In this document: positions 25,897 to 37,659 of the stretch, piece after piece | Numbering within the stretch: the stretch's first letter is position 1 | Layout of the letters: each line of letters opens with the position of its first letter | Assembly (NCBI GenBank): GCA_020543525.1 | Contig: JAHYIO010000030.1 | Location: forward strand, 1 to 64,000 | DNA: 64,000 nt | From: Coriolopsis trogii | Taxonomy: Eukaryota; Basidiomycota; Agaricomycetes; Polyporales; Polyporaceae | Reading direction: 5' to 3' | The notes under the pieces: generated by a model | Told to the model about the DNA's origin: nothing | Database searches by the model: none | What the model saw: only the letters and a program-made list of their open reading frames with translations | Made by a program: the position numbers and the translations under genes

Positions 25897-26214
25897 TAGG
25901 GACTGGCGCGGGTATACCCGTGGGTGTCCAGGTCAAGACCCGTACCCGTACCTACGAAAAACCCGTACCTGCAAATCGGGTATGGGTTTCTTGTGGGTAC
26001 CAAACACAACCACGGGTTCACGGGTTTGACCCATACATATGTCCTCAGAACTCATTCACAAAAGGCTTAAACGCCTGGAGGGGGGAATGAAACCCATACC
26101 CGCGCGGGTACGGGTTTTCATATGGGTCGGCCGAGAGGTACCCACACCTGTACCCATACGGGTACGGGTATCAAAACCCGCATGGGACTGACAGACCCGC
26201 GTTTTTCCCTACAA
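25897..26214. mobile_element. hAT-like MITE, unit 4
   Basis: Copy of the unit 2 element with the same flanks. Confidence 0.5.
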
Positions 26215-26511
26215 GTTACAACAGGCCTACATTGCCACACATGACACGGACATTTTTCCCACGCAGTGCCAGCTCACACATTGCTGTCCACGCCCCAATG
26301 GGATTGGGATCCAATCAGATATGCATGCACAACGCCTCCGACAATGAGCAAGCTCATCTCAGGCATGCTGAAATGAGGCGCACCTCCAGACTTCAGACGC
26401 GGAGGGGAGTACCAATGGAGAGTCTGTCCTAGAGACTCGGAGTCTGTCTCAGAAAATGTGCCCGGTGCAGGCCATTTCCAAAGCATGCATCCCAATGCAT
26501 AGAGAGTAGCA

Positions 26512-26703
26512 GTCCATGCAGTAGTAGTACATTGACTTGAGTCCATGCAGTAGTAATACATTGACTGAGTCCATACAGTAGTAATCCGCTGACTGAGTCC
26601 AGTAATCCACTGACTTGAGTCCACGCAGCCGTAATCCGCTGACTGAGTCCATACAGTAGTTTTCCACTGACTGAGTCCACGCAGTAGTAATCCACTGACT
26701 TGA
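26512..26703. repeat. Minisatellite, unit 4
   Basis: Same repeat number and variants as in unit 2. Confidence 0.85.
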
Positions 26704-26729
26704 GTTCCCTGAGGTTTCGAATATTTCTC

Positions 26730-27977
26730 TGGCAGTCTGTCCGCGTGCGGCGCGTTTCGGATCATCGCCCGTCGATTCTCCCCATCTGCGAGATTAGCGA
26801 CGTCCGCGTACGCATCTCGAACAGCCCAGAAGTTCTGCTTGTCCGCTCCGCTGAGCAGCTCCGAGCCCCCGCCGAATCTGCACACGAGTCCCCGTTACGG
26901 TGAGGAAGGAAGACCAACAGCAAGAGGTAAGGCGGACACTCACGCCATGTCCGACATCACGTCGTACCTGTCCACAGCGTACCGTCAGCACACGCCCCGG
27001 CGGACCAACTCCAAAGTCGCGACCCGAACGAGGACAACGCACGAGAAGAAGTTGAACCACTCTCTCAAGTCCGCCCGGCCCCCTTCCCTCGCCTCCAGCT
27101 TCCCGATCAGCTGCCGTGTCCGCGCCGCGACGAACTCCTCGTACCCCTTCACCGCGTTCGCGCCCAGCCCGCGCGTCCACGTCCGCCGCCGCCTCAAGTG
27201 GTCCTCCGTCTCCTGCATCCCGATCATCGGCAGGTTCTGGTCCGACAGCCACCGGCCGACCATGTCTGCAGCAGCGACCGCACACGGGCGTACCCACATT
27301 CAGTCCCGCCGTGCACCGCGCATATGGAGGGGGGCAAGGACGTACGAGGACCTTTGCCCGCGCCCGACGGACCGAGCAGCGCAGGCACCAGCGACGCGTC
27401 CCGGACAGACAGCTCATTCGGTCCTGCAACGCACCGACCACGCCCACCGTCAGCACCAGTCCCCGGCTGGACCAACGACACGCACCGATCCGAACGACAT
27501 CCCCGTACCGGTCGTGCAGACCCTTCACGTACCGGTACTGGTACCCAGGCAGACACCGGACTGCCATGTACAGCTTGGACACCTTGGCGGCCCACGGGCC
27601 TGGGTACCGCGCGAGCGGGTGTGTCGGGGAGAGCCGGTAGGCGACGACGGAGAGGACGAGCGCGCCGAGGTAGGCTACAAACGCGAGGCCCCATCGCCCG
27701 TCCGCTGTGGAGGTGGAGGTGGACGTGCGGAAGAGGAGCGCGGCGAGCGTCGGGGGGAGGGTGAGCAGCGACGCGTGAACGAGCGGATTGTACGTCTCGT
27801 ATCGGCGGAATGCCTGGTGGGCGATCTGGCAGAGACACGACGGACGGGCGGCACATATGCGTCAGATCTTGCTGGACGGAATCTGGAGGAGCATGACGGG
27901 TGGCGTCCACTTACCAGCCCAAGGAGCGCCGAAGCGCCGAGTAAGCCTGACTGCGGACCGAGGAGCGAAGTAGGCAT
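26730..27977 (-). pseudogene. Truncated cytochrome P450, unit 4
   Basis: Copy of the unit 2 fragment; exons at +14,488, read-through stop at 26274. Confidence 0.85.
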
Positions 27978-29038
27978 GCTGCCCAGGGAGGGTGTAACGG
28001 GCGGAGGCGAAGATGGAGAACGAAGACAGAAAGCGGGAGGATGAGGGAGTGGAAGAGAGAGAGAGAGGGCCCCGGATCCGATCGGTGGACGGCAGACGGA
28101 GCACCTTATGTTTTGGACCGGAGGCAAGGCGGGCAATGCATACGACATAAGCGGGGCGCGAACATCACATGTCGCGCCCGGAAGAGCAAATAGCTGTTGA
28201 TCATCTACGCAGTCGACCCCGTTTGACGGGAACGTACTCGCCCAGGCCATGCTCGACGCGCGCGCACTCTGAGACTCTGAGCATTTGTATTGTTTCCGGA
28301 GGCTCGTAGCCCATCAGCTTACTGTAAGTATGCTGTGCACCATGATCAGCGCTCTGGATCGTGTTGAACGGCCGGTGTTCCTCACCTGGGCTCAGTACAT
28401 GACCTGAATCTCAAGAGACCCTCGGATAATGCAGTGAACGTATCTCGTTGCAGACAAGACAGCAGGATACCAAGGTCAAGTTTGAGATTAGACAAGAAGT
28501 GCCCTTCAGTCCTAGGCGTGACCAACCAACGCCGAGAGCGCCCCCAAACCTGTCTCCACCGACGGGTTAACGTGATGGTTGATATTCTCGAGATCGGCGA
28601 TCAATCAGCTGCAGGCGTGGACGAACAAGAAGGCTGATATGTCACCTTTCATCTTGCCTGTAGGGGAGAAGCTGGGAGTTGCAAACGAACGCAGACGTGT
28701 TCCATGAGACGTCTGACCATAGATTTCCATCATCAGACATAAAAAAAACCCGTCGCGAGGAGCTGCAATGGTCCTGCTCTTTGGCTCGCATTACAAAAGC
28801 GAAATGGAGTAAAGAAGTCTACTGAATGCGATGAGCACTCACCTTCAAATTGGTGCCCGCTCTCATCTGACTTGCAGAGACCAAGGCGAGTCAATGAGTC
28901 ACAGCCTATACCCGTGCTGCGCTGCATGCATCTTCAAGTACGCCCAAAGTTAGTACCGAGATACATTGATCACAGATATAGTACAAATGAGCAAGAATGT
29001 TCTGTCCCTGACCAAGAGTTCGACGCCCGAGCGTGCAT

Positions 29039-29923
29039 TCATACCGTCCCGCACCGAGCGATGAGGATGTCGGCCGAAGGCCTGTAGAGGATGTGATCTG
29101 ACGCGTACGACTCGATCCTCCGGACGACGTCCATGCCGTGCACGACTTCGCCAAACACGACGTTCCGTTTGTCGCACCATGGCGCGGGGACGGTCGTGAT
29201 GAAGAACTGGTGAGATGCGCCAGAGGAGGATGCGCGCGAAGCCGACATCGAAGGCGATGACATCATGGACGAATCATCGCAGAACGGACAGACAGACCAA
29301 AGGCGGCAATCAGTCAACGTCAGTGGGGGCGATAGATGTGGAAAGGCGACAGACTTGGGAGGAGTTCGTATGGGGTCCGCGGTTAGCCATCGAGAGCAGC
29401 CCCGGACGATCGTGGTTGAGACGGAAGTTCTCGTCTGTAGCATGCGCAGACACATGCAGCGAGGCGGATGGATAGATGAGGAGGGCGTGTGTAGTGGAAC
29501 GTGCGCAGGAGACATACCGGCAAACGTCGGACCGTAGATGGAACGACCAGTCGTTCCGTTACCCTGCACAATGTCCCCGCCCTGGACCATGAACTGGAGG
29601 GTTGGTGAGCGAGAGCCGCAAGCGCACAGATGTGCAGCATGACGCACCTGGGGAACGACGCGGTGAAAGTAGGAGTGGGCGTAGCCGTAGCCGTTCTCGC
29701 CTGTAGCCAGCTCGCGGAAATTGCGGGCGGTGATAGGGCAGATGCCGTCAAAGAGGTGGAAGACGATGCGACCTGCGGGAGTACCGTTGATGTCGACGTC
29801 AGGCTGGAGGTGTCGTGTGAGCACGCGGGGAGAAGAAAGCGGACTGGAGGATGCACCCACGAAGACATCTGGATGTGATTGCTTGGTGGAACGCGAGTCA
29901 GGAGAGGAGCATGGCGAATTTGT
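29039..29923 (-). pseudogene. Cyclophilin copy without start codon, unit 5
   Basis: Same as the unit 2 copy, shifted by 21,732 bp. This is the array copy nearest the intact gene at 36775, yet it still carries the lost start codon, so the changes arose before or during the amplification. Confidence 0.8.
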
Positions 29924-30429
29924 GACGGAGGGCGAGAGGAGGCAGGAGGAGTGCGGGCGACATGGCAGGACGAGAGACTATTCAGGCCTGGGCTGGGCTG
30001 CGAGGAGTTGAGAGGACGACGTCGGACGGGGGTTGCGATTGACTGGCACAGACTGAGACGCGGACTGGACGCGGACTCGGACGACTCGCTCAGCCGCTTA
30101 TCTTATCTCTCCCGACCCGATCTGCTGCCGTCTGAGATCTGACCCCTGGCGCGCTGATCGGACGTCTGCCCTCTGTTTCTCGCCTGCCCGCCTCTCGAGC
30201 TCGCTCTGGTCACCCTCAACTCGCTCCCTGGACAGACTCGAGCCTGCCCACGCCTTGCCCGTCTCTCTCGCTGCCCCCACACTGTCTCTCCCTGCTCGGC
30301 TCCTCCGCCTCCCGGCTCTGATCCCTACAACAGCTGTACCGGCTCGCTTCTGACGTGCACCTCTCGGCGCCGCTCATTTGCACCGCTTGACAAGTGCTCC
30401 CCGTCCGGAATTGAGTGTCCCGCCCTCTC

Positions 30430-30717
30430 GCCAATGTCAAGCACCCCGACAAGTTCATCAAGTACGCCTTTCTCGGTCCCTGCCGTGTTCATATGTTCGT
30501 CATCCATGCATTCCCACCCACCCGGTACTGGTAAGACCCTGCTGGGAGGATTCTGGCCCAAGTACGGACGTATCCTCCGCCTGTGTGGTCCGTGCTGCCC
30601 ACGCTTACAGCGTTACCGTCGGCAGTCTCGACATGATACACCAGCAGCACATTCTACAACCCGTGACGTAAATGCACTACCCCTTCACCCAGGTACTGGT
30701 AAGACCCTGCTGAGAAC
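30430..30717 (+). pseudogene. Degenerate Cdc48-like fragment, unit 5
   Basis: Copy of the unit 2 fragment with the same frameshift and duplicated Walker A. Confidence 0.35.
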
Positions 30718-33140
30718 ACGCTAGCTACCACCGATGAAAAGAATCCACTCAGTACGTTCTACAGATCCAAGTGAGTCCTTTATTTGTGTACAACTTGCAA
30801 ACTGATCTCACCATTAAGCGTTCTCGCTACCAACAGCCCCACGGCACCTTGATAAGTTCATCCTCGATGTGAATGGCAACCGTCTGGGCATGACCAATGC
30901 AGCGGGCGCCACCTGAGCAGACAGCGCAGGACCAAATGAAGCAAATGCCCGTCCGCCGTTGCACCTCCCAGTCGTCACTGCATCTGGCACCAACGTTGCG
31001 CATACGCACATCAACAACTCACCGTTTCTGCAACCCTGACAGCCTGCCTGTTGCATGGTTCTGTTGTCCTGTAACAAAGTGTGTCAGTGGCCTAGCGGAA
31101 GGTACGTAACGCATAGTACTTACCCATACTGTGCAATAGGGATTGCATGCCATCGTCAAACAAGCACGGCCAGGGGTGATGCAGAGAAGAGAGGCTGTTA
31201 GAGATGAGTCCGAGTCGACATAAGCTAATAAGCGGGGGTTGTGTGCAGACAGACGACGTTGGGAGGCCAGGCTTTATGCCATGCCCGTGTCGGGTGCAAA
31301 GGCCGAGTATTCCAGAATCACGCAGGCAAACATAAACAGCGCCAATCCAGCGCTCCGCTCGCAATTTCGCTTGGTGGACGCAGGGTCTTTGCCCGTGTCC
31401 GCTATGTCCGCCGTCTCTTCGGTACGTTTGCAATTACGTGTCAAGCAATGATCGGAGAAGAAATGTGTGTGAGTCAGGCTTCTCCCAGACGAGTCTGTCA
31501 GAGCACAAAGTTTGCTGTTGGATCTACCTGATGATTATGCGCATACGAGATGCAAGCCACTATAAGCACCATGGATGTATAATGCCTGCTTCACCGCATA
31601 GTACTTATGCCCCAAACTTGTTCATCGAGCAGTTGACTTGATACATCGGACCGTTGCCATAGCACATGCCGGACAGGCAGCGGCTGAAGAACGTGTCAGA
31701 GCCCGCATCAAAGGATGCGCGCTCCGCTCACAATTTCGCCTAGTGGAGGCATGACTCTTGCCCGCTACCACAGTCTGCTGTCTTTGCCTTCTCCTCGGTA
31801 CATTTGTAAGAGTAATGTGTCATGAGATGAAGTCATGCGTGCGAGTCTGCCTTGTGCGGCTCTGCCTGTTCATGTCAGTCTGATGCATTCTTCTGGAAGA
31901 AGCTGTCAGAGCACGGACTTCTAGATAGGAAGCTCCCGTGCAAACGAGACGCAAGCGAACTTCATCTAATTTTCTGACAGCGGAGCCCGCACACATATGA
32001 GTTGAATATCACTGAAGCGTCGGAGAAGTCCAGTAATGCAGAGTGGTCTAGATACTGCTGGTCTGCCTTGATAGATCCAACTCCTGTCTGGTAGGCATGC
32101 TTGAGATTGTGTGTGAGGGTACACTCTGCAAGGCAACCACTGCCTAATTACAGCTGATTTCCCCTCTGCAATATTGTTTACACACAGTGGACTGGAGACT
32201 TTCCAGAAAGTGACAGGGGATACAATGTCAGCATCAACGGCTTGCTCACAACCGGGTGGCTGCCATGTCCGCAAAGCCTTAAATCATGCCGCCCAATGCT
32301 AGCCGACCATTTCCAATCATTTGCTCTGTGTGTAAAAATATCAAAGAGTTCAATATCAGCTGTGAAGACATCTTGTGCAGTGCATCTCCAAGTCAACTCA
32401 TGTAAGTAGCATGAGACTGTGCTTCCCATCCAGATCGACAACTGAAGCACTGATCTTAAGGGTTTGAATGCTGTAACAACTGTATACTTAGTAGCTGGGA
32501 GGACCTCCAGCCCGGTAAAGTCCCTGCTTGTATAGTTGCAATCTCGGTTTACCCACTAGAATCCAAGAATAACAAGCCCAGATGACAGAGAACTTCTAGG
32601 CTTTATGGAGTAACTTAGAGACACTACATCAGGAAACACAAAAATCTCTCAGGGCTCTTGACAGACTCCAACAGAGCCTGATGAGCCATGGAGAATCATG
32701 ATCTTTGGTGATATATGTGAATCTCCCAGCAGACACCGAGAGATGCATTCTCTCAAGGGATCTGCCTGTCTCTCAAGGCACTCTCTCAGGAGTACCCTGG
32801 TAATATCTACTACAAGTCTTTGAATCAATCCTCCTTGGCAGTGATATAACTATGATCCTAATGAAATACTGCTGTGAGTTGGGCAAGTCCCGGAGAGTCC
32901 CTCAAGAGAATCTGTCTCCCTTGAGAGAATAGTAACTTACTCGTTACATCCCAGGATTTTTCTGAAATCGGGATCTCTATAGAGAATAATGTGTTTCCTG
33001 ATGGAGTCAGACATTTCAGATGCCTCCGGACGACCTTCAGACAGCTTCAGACAATTTGCTTCCAAGTCCAATCTCAGCACTCGTACATATTTTCAGAGGC
33101 TCAGACTTCTCTTAAATTCCGTGGTTGGCCCTCTTACAAC

Positions 33141-33458
33141 TAGGGACTGGCGCGGGTATACCCGTGGGTGTCCAGGTCAAGACCCGTACCCGTACCTACG
33201 AAAAACCCGTACCTGCAAATCGGGTATGGGTTTCTTGTGGGTACCAAACACAACCACGGGTTCACGGGTTTGACCCATACATATGTCCTCAGAACTCATT
33301 CACAAAAGGCTTAAACGCCTGGAGGGGGGAATGAAACCCATACCCGCGCGGGTACGGGTTTTCATATGGGTCGGCCGAGAGGTACCCACACCTGTACCCA
33401 TACGGGTACGGGTATCAAAACCCGCATGGGACTGACAGACCCGCGTTTTTCCCTACAA
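33141..33458. mobile_element. hAT-like MITE, unit 5
   Basis: Copy of the unit 2 element with the same flanks. Confidence 0.5.
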
Positions 33459-33755
33459 GTTACAACAGGCCTACATTGCCACACATGACACGGACATTTT
33501 TCCCACGCAGTGCCAGCTCACACATTGCTGTCCACGCCCCAATGGGATTGGGATCCAATCAGATATGCATGCACAACGCCTCCGACAATGAGCAAGCTCA
33601 TCTCAGGCATGCTGAAATGAGGCGCACCTCCAGACTTCAGACGCGGAGGGGAGTACCAATGGAGAGTCTGTCCTAGAGACTCGGAGTCTGTCTCAGAAAA
33701 TGTGCCCGGTGCAGGCCATTTCCAAAGCATGCATCCCAATGCATAGAGAGTAGCA

Positions 33756-33947
33756 GTCCATGCAGTAGTAGTACATTGACTTGAGTCCATGCAGTAGTAA
33801 TACATTGACTGAGTCCATACAGTAGTAATCCGCTGACTGAGTCCAGTAATCCACTGACTTGAGTCCACGCAGCCGTAATCCGCTGACTGAGTCCATACAG
33901 TAGTTTTCCACTGACTGAGTCCACGCAGTAGTAATCCACTGACTTGA
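33756..33947. repeat. Minisatellite, unit 5
   Basis: Same repeat number and variants as in unit 2. Confidence 0.85.
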
Positions 33948-33973
33948 GTTCCCTGAGGTTTCGAATATTTCTC

Positions 33974-35221
33974 TGGCAGTCTGTCCGCGTGCGGCGCGTT
34001 TCGGATCATCGCCCGTCGATTCTCCCCATCTGCGAGATTAGCGACGTCCGCGTACGCATCTCGAACAGCCCAGAAGTTCTGCTTGTCCGCTCCGCTGAGC
34101 AGCTCCGAGCCCCCGCCGAATCTGCACACGAGTCCCCGTTACGGTGAGGAAGGAAGACCAACAGCAAGAGGTAAGGCGGACACTCACGCCATGTCCGACA
34201 TCACGTCGTACCTGTCCACAGCGTACCGTCAGCACACGCCCCGGCGGACCAACTCCAAAGTCGCGACCCGAACGAGGACAACGCACGAGAAGAAGTTGAA
34301 CCACTCTCTCAAGTCCGCCCGGCCCCCTTCCCTCGCCTCCAGCTTCCCGATCAGCTGCCGTGTCCGCGCCGCGACGAACTCCTCGTACCCCTTCACCGCG
34401 TTCGCGCCCAGCCCGCGCGTCCACGTCCGCCGCCGCCTCAAGTGGTCCTCCGTCTCCTGCATCCCGATCATCGGCAGGTTCTGGTCCGACAGCCACCGGC
34501 CGACCATGTCTGCAGCAGCGACCGCACACGGGCGTACCCACATTCAGTCCCGCCGTGCACCGCGCATATGGAGGGGGGCAAGGACGTACGAGGACCTTTG
34601 CCCGCGCCCGACGGACCGAGCAGCGCAGGCACCAGCGACGCGTCCCGGACAGACAGCTCATTCGGTCCTGCAACGCACCGACCACGCCCACCGTCAGCAC
34701 CAGTCCCCGGCTGGACCAACGACACGCACCGATCCGAACGACATCCCCGTACCGGTCGTGCAGACCCTTCACGTACCGGTACTGGTACCCAGGCAGACAC
34801 CGGACTGCCATGTACAGCTTGGACACCTTGGCGGCCCACGGGCCTGGGTACCGCGCGAGCGGGTGTGTCGGGGAGAGCCGGTAGGCGACGACGGAGAGGA
34901 CGAGCGCGCCGAGGTAGGCTACAAACGCGAGGCCCCATCGCCCGTCCGCTGTGGAGGTGGAGGTGGACGTGCGGAAGAGGAGCGCGGCGAGCGTCGGGGG
35001 GAGGGTGAGCAGCGACGCGTGAACGAGCGGATTGTACGTCTCGTATCGGCGGAATGCCTGGTGGGCGATCTGGCAGAGACACGACGGACGGGCGGCACAT
35101 ATGCGTCAGATCTTGCTGGACGGAATCTGGAGGAGCATGACGGGTGGCGTCCACTTACCAGCCCAAGGAGCGCCGAAGCGCCGAGTAAGCCTGACTGCGG
35201 ACCGAGGAGCGAAGTAGGCAT
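33974..35221 (-). pseudogene. Truncated cytochrome P450, unit 5
   Basis: Copy of the unit 2 fragment; exons at +21,732, read-through stop at 33518. Its upstream region is the diverged spacer right of 35402, so it is the only copy whose distal promoter differs from the others. Confidence 0.85.
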
Positions 35222-35401
35222 GCTGCCCAGGGAGGGTGTAACGGGCGGAGGCGAAGATGGAGAACGAAGACAGAAAGCGGGAGGATGAGGGAGTGGAAGA
35301 GAGAGAGAGAGGGCCCCGGATCCGATCGGTGGACGGCAGACGGAGCACCTTATGTTTTGGACCGGAGGCAAGGCGGGCAATGCATACGACATAAGCGGGG
35401 C

Positions 35402-36774
35402 ACGAACATCACATGTCGCGCCCGGAAGAGCAAATAGCTGTTGATCATCTACGCAGTCGACCCCGTTTGACGGGAACGTACTCGCCCAGGCCATGCTCGA
35501 CGCGCGGGGTCTCTGAGACTCTGAGCATTTGTATTGTTTCCGGAAGCTCGCAGCCCATCAGCTTACTGTAAGTATGCTGTGCATCATCATCAGCGCTTTG
35601 GATCGTGTTGAACGGCCGGTGTTCCTCACCTGGGCTCAGTACATGACCTGAATCTCAAGAGACCCTCGGATAATGCAGTGAACGTATCTCGTTGCAGACA
35701 AGGGAGCAGGATACCAAGGTCAAGCTTGGCCCTTCAGTCCTGGGCGTGACCGACCAACGCCGAGAGCGCCGTTGCACCCCAAGGGCCAAAACCTGTCTCA
35801 TGTGCATTCCACCGACGGGCTAACGTGATGGTTGATATTCTCGAGATCGGCGATCAACCAGGCTATGAACAAGAAGGCTGATATGCGTGTCACCTCGCAT
35901 CTGCCTCGTGGACTCCGAGCGGGTCACTCAGGGGTGGCTGGGAATGACGGAGTGGAACCCTTAGCGTACTGAAGCAGAGGCTGCTCAAGTGGACTAGTAC
36001 TCTGCCTCTGATCCTCTACGCCTCCGCCGAATATGAACTCCATTCTGGACGGAGCGAAGCTCGTTGCTATCACCCAGCACATAGCTCACAAAGAAGTCAT
36101 GGAACAGAGAGACGTACCGACGCATCGCATCTTTTCGTCAAGTGTCATAGTCGAATGCACACGAGCGTCCTTCACAAAGGCGCAGACCTGGACTGGTCTG
36201 AGAAGCAAACATGTCAGTCGGAACAACCGGGATATCCTCCAGAAGGCGACACGTTCCTATCTACGTACGAAACAACTGGGTTCTGCGAGACGGAACTCAC
36301 TTGGTCATGGATTGCGACGTGCCGGGCAAGCTGCGGTTGGCGCGGGCGACCATCCATCATCGAGGCGTTCCCTGCTCTCTATATTTTCTTATTCTCGGTG
36401 TGGCCCTAGATGCTCCAGCGGTGGACCCTGCAGAAAATGCCTATGTAGGTGGTTGGCTTATCGAACGGTGCGTTCGATTCGCACCAAGAGCAGGCTAATA
36501 GCTCACGCACCCGTTCAGCAGTCTGCTGAATGTGATGAGCACTCACCTCGACGCTCGCTGCCAGCTTAGATTGTCCGAGGTGCTTGAAGGATGCGAGGAT
36601 AACGGGGGAGGCAAGTCAATGACGGTGACTTGAAGCACGACCTATACCCGCGCTGCGCTGCATGCATCTTCAAGTACGCCCAACGTTAGTACCGAGATAC
36701 ATTGATCACAGATATAGTACAAATGAGCAAGAATGTTCTGTCCCTGACCAAGAGTTCGACGCCCAAGTGTGCAT
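35402..36774. other. Diverged spacer with about 0.5 kb of extra sequence at the array edge
   Basis: From 35402 to about 35900 and from about 36520 to 36774 the sequence is recognisably the same as the array spacer but with substitutions and indels. About 490-620 bp between them (roughly 35900-36520) has no counterpart in the units. Overlapping ORFs there (for example 36033-36569) show no protein family I know and are probably chance. Confidence 0.65.
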
Positions 36775-37659
36775 TCATACCGTCCCGCACCGAGCGATGA
36801 GGATGTCGGCCGAAGGCCTGTAGAGGATGTGATCCGACGCGTACGACTCGATCCTCCGGACGACGTCCATGCCGTGCACGACTTCGCCAAACACGACGTT
36901 CCGTTTGTCGCACCATGGCGCGGGGACGGTCGTGATGAAGAACTGGTGAGATGCGCCAGAGGAGGATGCGCGCGAAGCCGACATCGAAGGCGATGACATC
37001 ATGAACGAATCATCGCAGGACGGACAGACAGACCAAAGGCGGCAATCAGTCAACGTCAGTGGGGGCGATAGATGTGGAAAGGCGACAGACTTGGGAGGAG
37101 TTCGTATGGGGTCCGCGGTTAGCCATCGAGAGCAGCCCCGGACGATCGTGGTTGAGACGGAAGTTCTCGTCTGTAGCATGCGCAGACACATGCAGCGAGG
37201 CGGATGGATAGATGAGGAGGGTGTGTGTTGTGGGACGTGCGCAGGAGACATACCGGCAAACGTCGGACCGTAGATGGAACGACCGGTCGTTCCGTTACCC
37301 TGCACAATGTCCCCGCCCTGGACCATGAACTGGAGGGTTGGTGAGCGAGAGCCGCAAGCGCACAGATGTGCAGCATGACGCACCTGGGGAACGACGCGGT
37401 GAAAGTAGGAGTGGGCATAGCCGTAGCCGTTCTCGCCTGTAGCCAGCTCGCGGAAATTGCGGGCGGTGATAGGGCAGATGCCGTCAAAGAGGTGGAAGAC
37501 GATGCGACCTGCGGGAGTACCGTTGATGTCGACGTCAAACTGGAGGTGTCGTGTGAGCACGCGGGGAGAAGAAAGCGGACTTGAGGAGGCACCCACGAAG
37601 ACATCTGGATGTGATTGCTTGGTGGAACGCGAGTCAGGAGAGGAGGATGGCGAATTCAT
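36775..37659 (-). CDS. Cyclophilin-type peptidyl-prolyl cis-trans isomerase, intact
   Basis: Exons 37384-37659, 37254-37329, 37091-37170 and 36775-36942 (600 nt) give 199 residues; all introns are GT/AG. A 39-residue Ser/Pro-rich leader precedes the domain, which starts FDVDINGTPAGRIVF. Catalytic landmarks of cyclophilin A are present: FHRVVPQFMVQGGD (catalytic Arg, then Phe, Met and Gln), the second Gln and Phe in TNSSQFFITT, and the Trp that binds cyclosporin (PAPWCDK). The usual His just after it (KHVVFG in cyclophilin A) is Asn here. The leader lacks a clear signal peptide, so a cytosolic or nuclear role in protein folding is likely. It is the only copy in the window with an ATG and is the probable source of the array copies. 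Confidence 0.88.
   Translation of the reverse strand: MNSPSSSPDSRSTKQSHPDVFVGASSSPLSSPRVLTRHLQFDVDINGTPAGRIVFHLFDGICPITARNFRELATGENGYGYAHSYFHRVVPQVRHAAHLCACGSRSPTLQFMVQGGDIVQGNGTTGRSIYGPTFAGMSPAHVPQHTPSSSIHPPRCMCLRMLQTRTSVSTTIVRGCSRWLTADPIRTPPKSVAFPHLSPPLTLTDCRLWSVCPSCDDSFMMSSPSMSASRASSSGASHQFFITTVPAPWCDKRNVVFGEVVHGMDVVRRIESYASDHILYRPSADILIARCGTV

Larger units (their letters stand above)
21729..28972. repeat. Tandem array unit 4 (7,244 bp)
   Basis: Same length and content as units 2 and 3; no difference seen at the positions compared. Confidence 0.97.
28973..35401. repeat. Tandem array unit 5, incomplete at right
   Basis: Matches units 2-4 up to about 35401. The first difference seen is at 35402 (a instead of g), followed by clustered changes near 35508 and a rewritten spacer. 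The array therefore stops being homogenised inside the spacer that lies upstream of the P450 fragment. Confidence 0.93.

Noticed and set aside
1..35401. Array considered as rDNA or a telomeric/subtelomeric satellite
   Set aside because: No rRNA sequence was recognised in the unit and no TTAGGG-type tracts are visible.
36420..36500. tRNA-like B box (gcgttcgattcgcac) in the edge spacer
   Set aside because: No matching A box at the right distance and no acceptor-stem pairing could be drawn.
36033..36569. 178-codon ORF in the unique insert at the array edge
   Set aside because: No recognisable motif, overlapping frames are equally open, and no splice-compatible partner exons were seen.
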